Below are positions 59,777-64,000 of a DNA stretch of 64,000 nucleotides, piece after piece. Source of the stretch: Chamaelirium japonicum (taxonomy: Eukaryota > Streptophyta > Magnoliopsida > Liliales > Melanthiaceae). The position numbers were made by a program, and so were the translations under genes. The first letter of the stretch is position 1. Each line of letters begins with the position of its first letter. The notes below the pieces were generated by a model. That model did not search any database. It was given only the letters and a program-made list of their open reading frames with translations, and was not told where the DNA came from. The stretch covers positions 18,587,424 to 18,651,423 of the forward strand of contig OX393555.1 of assembly GCA_947650365.1 (NCBI GenBank), written 5' to 3'.

Positions 59777-62751
59777 GTCCGCATTCCACTTGAAGACTTG
59801 AAGTTGAATCTCTCATGTTGTATCCTTTGGATATATTTTATGTTTTTATTCAAGAGTTCAAAACATGAAGTATGAACATGGTGTATGCTTATTTTGATTT
59901 TTGTCGTTTTGGACTACCTATTTCATACTATTTGTAACATATCTAATGATGAATTCACATGATAAGTTGACTGATTAGTTAATTATCTTATTGGATAATA
60001 AATTAATAATTTAGTATTTTATATAATATTTATATTTAAAAATAATTATTATTGTCGTATCTTTAGCCATATCCGTGTCATACTTTTTTGAGATTTGTCG
60101 TATCGCCGTACCCGTATCGTATTGTATCTGTATCCGTATCCGTGCTTCCTAGGTTATATGATTCCATTTCTAAGTATAATATATATATATATATATATGT
60201 GTGTGTATGTGTGTGTCTTTATGTTACTTCTTTGTAGTAGGGCTAATAGATCCAAATTCACAAAGGAATGCTAAAGGAAAGAAGTGGATGACTTTGAAGA
60301 AGACAATGAGGATGAGAATGACGATGAAGATGTGCAAGAGATAGAAGAGGAAAATAAAGAAGCACGTGGTGATAAATTATCTATGAGTGATAAACAAATT
60401 GATGATGTAGATGCGGTGGAGATTGAAACAATGAGGTCTTCCTACTTTTTGCGTTTTTTTGTCTTCATTGGCCATTCGAATATTTTGAGAACAGTATATT
60501 GATAGATCATAGATAATACTTATATATGGTTTCGTTTTCGTAACATCATATTTTTTGTGTAAGCCAATGTCCTGTTTGATGCAAAATTATAGGGAATGTC
60601 TTACTCTTCTACTTGACTTTAATTGACTTTACATATTTAATATTCTAGTATGTTCTTTATATTTATTATGTATATATATATATATATATTATAATATAAA
60701 TTTAACTGTATCTTACGATACACGATACACAAAATAGGAAAAACAATACACGATATGACAACCTTGCAAAAAAAATCCCAACTAATCACAGTCACTAGTT
60801 AGGATTCCACTCAGCTATGAAGGAATATGGATTAGTCGATCGGCAAAATGTCGCCTGTGGACTAGTCGGCGACTAGTCACCTACTAGTCCCGATTTTGAT
60901 AGCATAGCTTTGGAAGAGCTCCACGTTTATTTTCAATTGAGTAAATTCATTTTAGTTCGCTTTCTACAATTTATGCATCACCCACCTTCGTAAATGCTTT
61001 CACCCTTCACTTTCAAGCATTATCATATTCTTCATCTAAGGATTAAGTTCTTACATTGGACAGTCCTTATCAATCTGAATGGTTGACTTTTCTCCAAGGT
61101 TCTAAAAAGCGCTAGGCGCTAGTCGGGCGGTGGAGGGCCGCCTAGCGCTTAGGCAGGGCCTAGGCGGTGCCTAGGCGTTTTGTCTTTTTTAATTATTTTG
61201 ATATTATATAATATATATATATATATGTTTAAAAATTAATATAAGTTCAAGATTATCCTAAACCATTATTTTAAAGAACAAGTATATAACCATATTTCAA
61301 GCTTGAGTGATTAACAAGAACAAAAGAAAACATGGTCCGCCTAGCTAGTCTCAGCCCGCCTGGCCCGCCTGGTTAGCCTCAGCCCGCCTGGCCAGCCTAG
61401 CTTCGCCTAGACCGCCTAGGCGGCCACCTTGCCCCTCCTAGCTCCGCCTGGGAGCTTGGCCACTTTTCTGAAGCGCCTAGGGCCTAGGCGAGGCGGTGGA
61501 GGGCCGCCTAGCGCCTAGGCGGCCTGGGCCGCTTTTTAGAACATTGTTTTTCCCTTCAGGTCACATACTTCAATCCCACTACAACCTTCCTAAAAACCTC
61601 TTTCCTCCATGCTTCTATTTTTCCGTTCACAAAATTTACCATGTATGGGATCAATGTTTTAAAAAACGGAAGGCGGAAGGCAGGCGGTCAAGTGATTTCA
61701 AGGTGGAAGGCGGACGACAAGACGGGCGCCCACTTATATAAAATATATTCTATATATTTTATATGTATGTATATATATAAATTCATAATTCTATATAAAA
61801 AAACAATAATATAAAGTTTTACATATGCAAACATCAAAACAACCGATCTGAATATAAAAGTTTTATGAAAATGAAGAAGGGGATCGGGTGGGGTTGGGAT
61901 TGACTGCGAGGCAGGGGAAAGAGAGCAGCTTTTGAGCTTTTGTGATATCTAGGATATCTAGTTATGTAGTGAAAAGGGAGAAGAGGATCGAGTGGGGTCG
62001 TGGTTTTATGAAAAATTATTACTAATCTGCCCGCATAAAGCCCGCCTGCCTGGAGCCTGCTTGGAACCCGCCTGCAGTGCCGCTTAATACTGAAGCGGAG
62101 CGGCCAACCCCCTAAAACGCCTAGGCAGCCGCCCGGACCACTTTTTAGAACAGTGTATGGGATTACTTATTATAATGTAGCGCTCACTTGACTAAGACAC
62201 CATCCCATGACCAATCACACCACTATCTCCAAAAAATAAAAAATGGAACATTCCCAAAGCAGATTTCAATAGAGCACAATGCTAAACCCATACACCACTG
62301 AAATCTCAACAAAACCACTTGCCCACACCCACCCTTGTCTTTACAGAAATGATGGGGAGTGATTGGGGGGGGGGGTGACTTTCCAGAGCTCCACAGCCTT
62401 CGAAACGAAAACAACACAACAATGGACCTACAAAACACTGCTAGGGTTACATAGGTTCGTCCTCCCAACCTACTACACCCATACTAGTTACAATTCCTCT
62501 ATTGGTGAATTCCAACTTGGTCTCTTGAAGAAACAGCAAATCAGGTTATGCAAAGACACCACACTTCTGACCCACTTCTCTCGCGAGGGCTCACACCCCC
62601 ATGAGAATTCCTTTGTGAGAAAGAAAAAAAAAAAAAAGGAATCAACTTTTCCTAACACAATCCTGCAAACTCAATTGATCCTAGCATCAAAATATGTATA
62701 AACTAAATTTTAAAAAAAACTGCGCACCTGCAACGGGATCAGGCTCTCCAT
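43991..62751 (-). CDS. RPN13: 26S proteasome ubiquitin receptor RPN13 (ADRM1), 13 exons
   Basis: Exons in transcript order: 62751-62728, 53655-53563, 53440-53381, 52428-52390, 52304-52230, 52141-52075, 51642-51555, 46485-46367, 46267-46244, 46164-46070, 45997-45920, 45837-45783, 44124-43991. All have GT/AG sites and matching phases; 951 bp, 316 aa, near the roughly 300 of Arabidopsis. The Pru domain (about 9-119) has [15 protein letters not shown] and FFFWMQEP. Leu44, Phe64 and Phe85 align with ubiquitin-contact L56, F76 and F98 of human Rpn13, while human D79 is Glu67 here. An acidic linker (120-148) follows. The C-terminal DEUBAD domain (about 170-295) includes [14 protein letters not shown] and [12 protein letters not shown] and should bind the deubiquitinase UCH37/UCH2. 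The product sits on the 19S particle through RPN2 and recruits ubiquitinated substrates. ATG 62751 follows an in-frame stop. Confidence 0.95.
44125..45782 (-). other. RPN13 intron 12 (1658 bp)
   Basis: Donor AAAT|GTAAGT, acceptor CTGCAG|AC. Contains a partial direct duplication of about 109 bases (TCCTTCCATCTAATGTCATT at 45188 and 45298). No transposon ends recognised. Confidence 0.9.
47972..48453. repeat. 271-bp tandem duplication in RPN13 intron 7, second unit split by a MITE
   Basis: GGCATTCCCAGxCCACCAAGT starts at 47975 and 48246. Each unit includes two to four shorter repeats of 'GGTTTATTGGTCACAACCxGTTAAA'. The second unit is interrupted at 48454 and resumes at 49175 (AATCATATTTATAATCAGCA). 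Confidence 0.85.
48454..49174. mobile_element. hAT-type MITE, CAAGGTTTG family, copy 1 (721 bp)
   Basis: Ends CAAGGTTTGTAGTTTCGG and, reversed, CAAGGTTTGGAGTTTTGG. Flanks GTGTGAAA (48446-48453) and GTGTGGAA (49175-49182) differ at one base. The uninterrupted first unit of the 271-bp duplication (about 48177-48205) shows the empty site. AT-rich, no transposase. Confidence 0.9.
51693..52037. mobile_element. Mutator-type MITE in RPN13 intron 6 (345 bp)
   Basis: TIRs of about 60 bases (GGG(A/C)AAATTACAxAAACxTC, then the CACCCCATTTCATATTGGTC block on both arms). Nine-base flanks AATATAATA and ATTATAATA differ at one base. It fills most of the 432-base intron, 37 bases from the donor and 50 from the acceptor. 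Confidence 0.9.
52483..53194. mobile_element. hAT-type MITE, CAAGGTTTG family, copy 2 (712 bp), in RPN13 intron 3
   Basis: Ends CAAGGTTTGAGAACTCGG and, reversed, CAAGGTTTAAAGTTTCGG. Flanks GCATAAAC (52475-52482) and GCATAAAT (53195-53202) differ at one base. Contains a (GA)n microsatellite (about 52897-52950) and a G run. The arginine-rich frame it creates is not a gene. Confidence 0.9.
54351..55023. mobile_element. hAT-type MITE with nested element and (TA)n runs (673 bp)
   Basis: Ends CATAGTACCAAAACTCGG and, reversed, CAGTGTTCAAAAACCCGG, both of the CAnnG type. Eight-base flanks GTCAAGCA (54343-54350) and GTCATGCA (55024-55031) differ at one base. Subterminal ACTCGAxTC repeats. (TA)n at about 54464-54500 and 54883-54938. 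Confidence 0.88.
54531..54877. mobile_element. Nested foldback MITE (347 bp)
   Basis: TIR GGGAG(C/T)CT(G/A)(C/G)ACCTGAGGTGTAGC on both ends. The inner halves are also inverted repeats (TAGAAGTTTTAGAATTTGATGATTTTTGGTGG against its reverse). It lies inside the MITE 54351-55023, between the (GA)n and (TA)n runs. No clear target duplication. Confidence 0.8.
56196..56715. mobile_element. hAT-type MITE, GCCTAGGCG-rich (520 bp)
   Basis: Ends CATTGTTGTCAAGG and, reversed, TATAGTTGTCAAGG (YAnnG type). Perfect 8-base duplication ATCCAAAC at 56188-56195 and 56716-56723. Subterminal GCGCCTAGGCG repeats, AT-rich core. Confidence 0.93.
57245..57548. mobile_element. hAT-type MITE (304 bp)
   Basis: Ends CAGTGGTACCAA and, reversed, CAATGTTACCAA (CAnnG). 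Flanks ATCATGAG and AACTTGAG differ at two of eight bases. Subterminal GACTTTTT repeats. Confidence 0.75.
57942..58619. mobile_element. hAT-type MITE, CTATGC family, copy 2 (678 bp)
   Basis: Matches 37461-38172 throughout. Same TIRs, and its own perfect 8-base duplication ACCACCAC at 57934-57941 and 58620-58627. Confidence 0.95.
58621..58846. repeat. 113-bp tandem duplication
   Basis: CCACCACTGCTCAACCATCA starts at 58621 and 58734; the units differ at only a few bases. The first unit starts within the target duplication of the adjacent MITE. Confidence 0.95.
58905..60757. mobile_element. Candidate MITE rich in CGATAC motifs, split by another MITE
   Basis: Both ends carry clustered CGATACACGATAC/ATCGTA motifs in inverted arrangement (58905-59045 and 60709-60757), around an AT-rich core. 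The core is interrupted by the element at 59301-60152. Exact ends and target duplication were not found. Confidence 0.55.
59301..60152. mobile_element. hAT-type MITE, TAGGAAGCACGGATAC family (852 bp)
   Basis: Ends (T/C)TAGGAAGCACGGATAC inverted at both sides, perfect 8-base duplication GTTATATG at 59293-59300 and 60153-60160. Subterminal CCGTATC/GGATACG repeats; a (CT)n microsatellite at about 59675-59773. Nested in the CGATAC-rich element. Confidence 0.93.
60763..60907. mobile_element. hAT-type MITE, CTATGC family, copy 3 (right end only)
   Basis: Matches the last 145 bases of copies 1 and 2 and ends CCCGATTTTGATAGCATAG. The left end is absent. Confidence 0.85.
61095..61546. mobile_element. 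hAT-type MITE, GTTCTAAAAAGCG family, copy 1 (452 bp)
   Basis: Ends CAAGGTTCTAAAAAGCG and, reversed, CAATGTTCTAAAAAGCG (CAnnG). Flanks CTTTTCTC and TTTTTCCC differ at two of eight bases. Subterminal GCCTAGGCGG repeats. Confidence 0.85.
61652..62155. mobile_element. hAT-type MITE, GTTCTAAAAAGCG family, copy 2 (504 bp)
   Basis: Ends CAATGTTTTAAAAAACGG and, reversed, CACTGTTCTAAAAAGTGG. Perfect 8-base duplication TATGGGAT at 61644-61651 and 62156-62163. Confidence 0.92.
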
Positions 62752-62934
62752 TGCTGGCGATGCCGTAAGTCCAGAATTTCGATAATATCAAGACAGAATC
62801 GGCTGAAAAAAACGGGAAACAGTGAAAGAAAATCACTCGGAACTGATCAAATCCAACCAAGGAAACAAAAAAGTTGAATGAAAACAGGGAAATCATCCCT
62901 AGAAAACCTAGGGTTTGGCATCGTCATCATCCTC

Positions 62935-62968
<34 letters not shown>

Positions 62969-63084
62969 GGCGAATTTGATCGGCGATCTGATGTCGCTGT
63001 TGACGGGTTGTTGGCTGATTGGAACGGATTGGGATGTTTGTGGGATTTGGGGGAGGATGCGAAGCCCTCCGGGGGTTTTATAAC
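62752..63084 (-). promoter_or_regulatory. 5' UTR and proximal promoter of RPN13
   Basis: Directly upstream of the RPN13 ATG on the minus strand. Contains a (GA)n tract (CT on the plus strand, about 62937-62967) and a telo-box-like AAACCCTAG (62907-62916). An in-frame stop lies upstream of the ATG. The transcript start is not determined. Confidence 0.5.
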
Positions 63085-63650
63085 GGAAAATTAGGTGTAG
63101 GTCCTTAACTATTTTGTAATATTAGCGACAGGACATCATAATTTGCTATATCAACTAAGGTCCTTATTTACCCCCTCACCTGCTACATAAAATTGTATCC
63201 ATTCATCTCCAACAAAATTATTCATTTGCTGGTTGACATTGTTCATGTAGTGGCTGCTATAGTGCTTTCACTATAGTAAGAGTATCAATTAGCCGAATGG
63301 ATACTCTTTTTGGAGACGAATGGATACTCTTGCTGTAGTAACCGCAACATGCACAATGTCATCCGACGAATAGATATTTTTGTTGACAACGAATTAATAC
63401 ACTTTTCGGAGACGAATGTATACTCTTGCTACAGTGTTTTCGATGTAGTAGCTACAATGAAATCACTATAGCAACCTGCTACATATATAGTGTTAATCAG
63501 CGAATGGATACTCATTCCAAAGACGAATAGATACTCCTGCTTGAGGGGTAGTTTCGTAATTTAAAGGGTAAAAAAAACCAACATTTTCGGTTAGGGACTT
63601 ATTGTACAAATGTGTCCTTTGGGAGGGACTTTAGCTAATATCCTAACAAG
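63085..63650. repeat. AT-rich MITE-like repeat upstream of RPN13
   Basis: The ends are loosely inverted (AGGTCCTTAACTATTTTGTAA... against GTTAGGGACTTATTGTACAAA). The core repeats 'GAATGGATACTCTT' and 'GCTACAGTGxTTTC'. Target duplication not found. Confidence 0.5.
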
Positions 63651-63893
63651 TTTAGCTTAAATAAAGAAAAATTTTATTCATACCTTAAAATTTTGTAACT
63701 AGCTCCCGTTTCCACCAGTTTCACAATAACTTACTAAACAAAATTAAAATATCATTTATACCCTTATCTTATACCCCATATCCAACTAAAGCCTAAAACT
63801 GAACCTTTTGGGCATCGACTATAATTGGAAAGGAATTGAGCGGTGGCGACGGCATGACTATGGCGTCATTGGTAGTGACATCGTCAACATGAC
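63651..63893. other. Intergenic DNA
   Basis: No gene or repeat recognised. Confidence 0.5.
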
Positions 63894-64000
63894 TGTGGGC
63901 GCGGAAAAAGATACGGGTCGTCTTTATTGGCGAATCACACGAGATTACAGAATGGCCGGGACCCCGGGGGGCTCGGGTGTGGCGAGTCCGGGTGCGGCGA
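63894..64000 (+). repeat. LTR family C, copy C (5' end, runs off window)
   Basis: TGTGGGCGCGGAAAAAGATA and the next 90 bases match the start of the solo LTR at 36484. Whether a complete element follows cannot be seen. Confidence 0.88.

Larger units (their letters stand above)
53656..62727 (-). other. RPN13 intron 1 (9072 bp), packed with MITEs
   Basis: Donor TTGCAG|GTGCGC at 62727, acceptor TATTGCAG|GAAATC at 53656. More than half of it is made of the inserted elements listed separately (54351-62155). 53656-54350, 55024-56195 and 60908-61086 show no feature. Confidence 0.9.

Noticed and set aside
59559-59875. Arg-Glu or Ser-Leu dipeptide frames
   Set aside because: These are translations of a (CT)n microsatellite inside the MITE 59301-60152.

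Overview
This window is nuclear DNA of a flowering plant. It has intron-bearing plant housekeeping genes, Ty1/copia elements primed by initiator-Met tRNA, several solo LTRs, and many small hAT- and Mutator-type MITEs. The very long, transposon-filled introns suit a large monocot-like or magnoliid-like genome, but the species cannot be fixed from the sequence.

Only two host genes can be supported. On the plus strand at 31645-34255 is a two-exon gene for a PHOX/CLMP1-type TPR-PB1 protein (677 aa). On the minus strand at 62751-43991 is a 13-exon gene for RPN13, the ubiquitin receptor of the 26S proteasome (316 aa). Its coding exons total 951 bp but spread over 18.8 kb. All twelve introns were placed from GT/AG sites, matching phases and the expected protein, and no single open frame shows the gene.

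Left third (1-30.9 kb): repeats nested in repeats. Copia element 1 (1-9446, its 5' LTR cut by the window edge) interrupts an antisense ORF. That ORF is followed by an array of about 118-bp hairpin-rich repeats, a polypurine tract and an LTR-like block with 43-bp repeats (9447-12620). This order fits the 3' part of a Tat-lineage Ty3/gypsy element. Next come a 5'-truncated LTR of family C (12785-14023), a minus-strand solo LTR (15017-17231, TSD TAGGC) and copia element 2 (18251-27882, TSD CTGCC). Element 2 is inserted just upstream of decayed coiled-coil repeat coding sequence. A fragment of the element-1 LTR and an organelle-like AT-rich fragment lead up to the PHOX gene.

Middle (34.3-43.9 kb): intergenic DNA with a complete family C solo LTR (36484-39249, TSD CATAC). 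It is itself split by a 712-bp MITE with an 8-bp TSD. A near-palindromic Mutator-type MITE and AT-rich foldback repeats follow.

Right (44-64 kb): RPN13 with its inflated introns. Intron 1 (9.1 kb) holds at least seven MITE-type insertions. Introns 3, 6 and 7 hold further MITEs. Another copy of the family C LTR begins at 63894 and runs off the window.

The two host genes act in protein quality control (proteasomal ubiquitin recognition; TPR co-chaperone-type scaffold), but nothing shows a functional link between them. The rest is a record of layered transposition, much of it datable by order of nesting.
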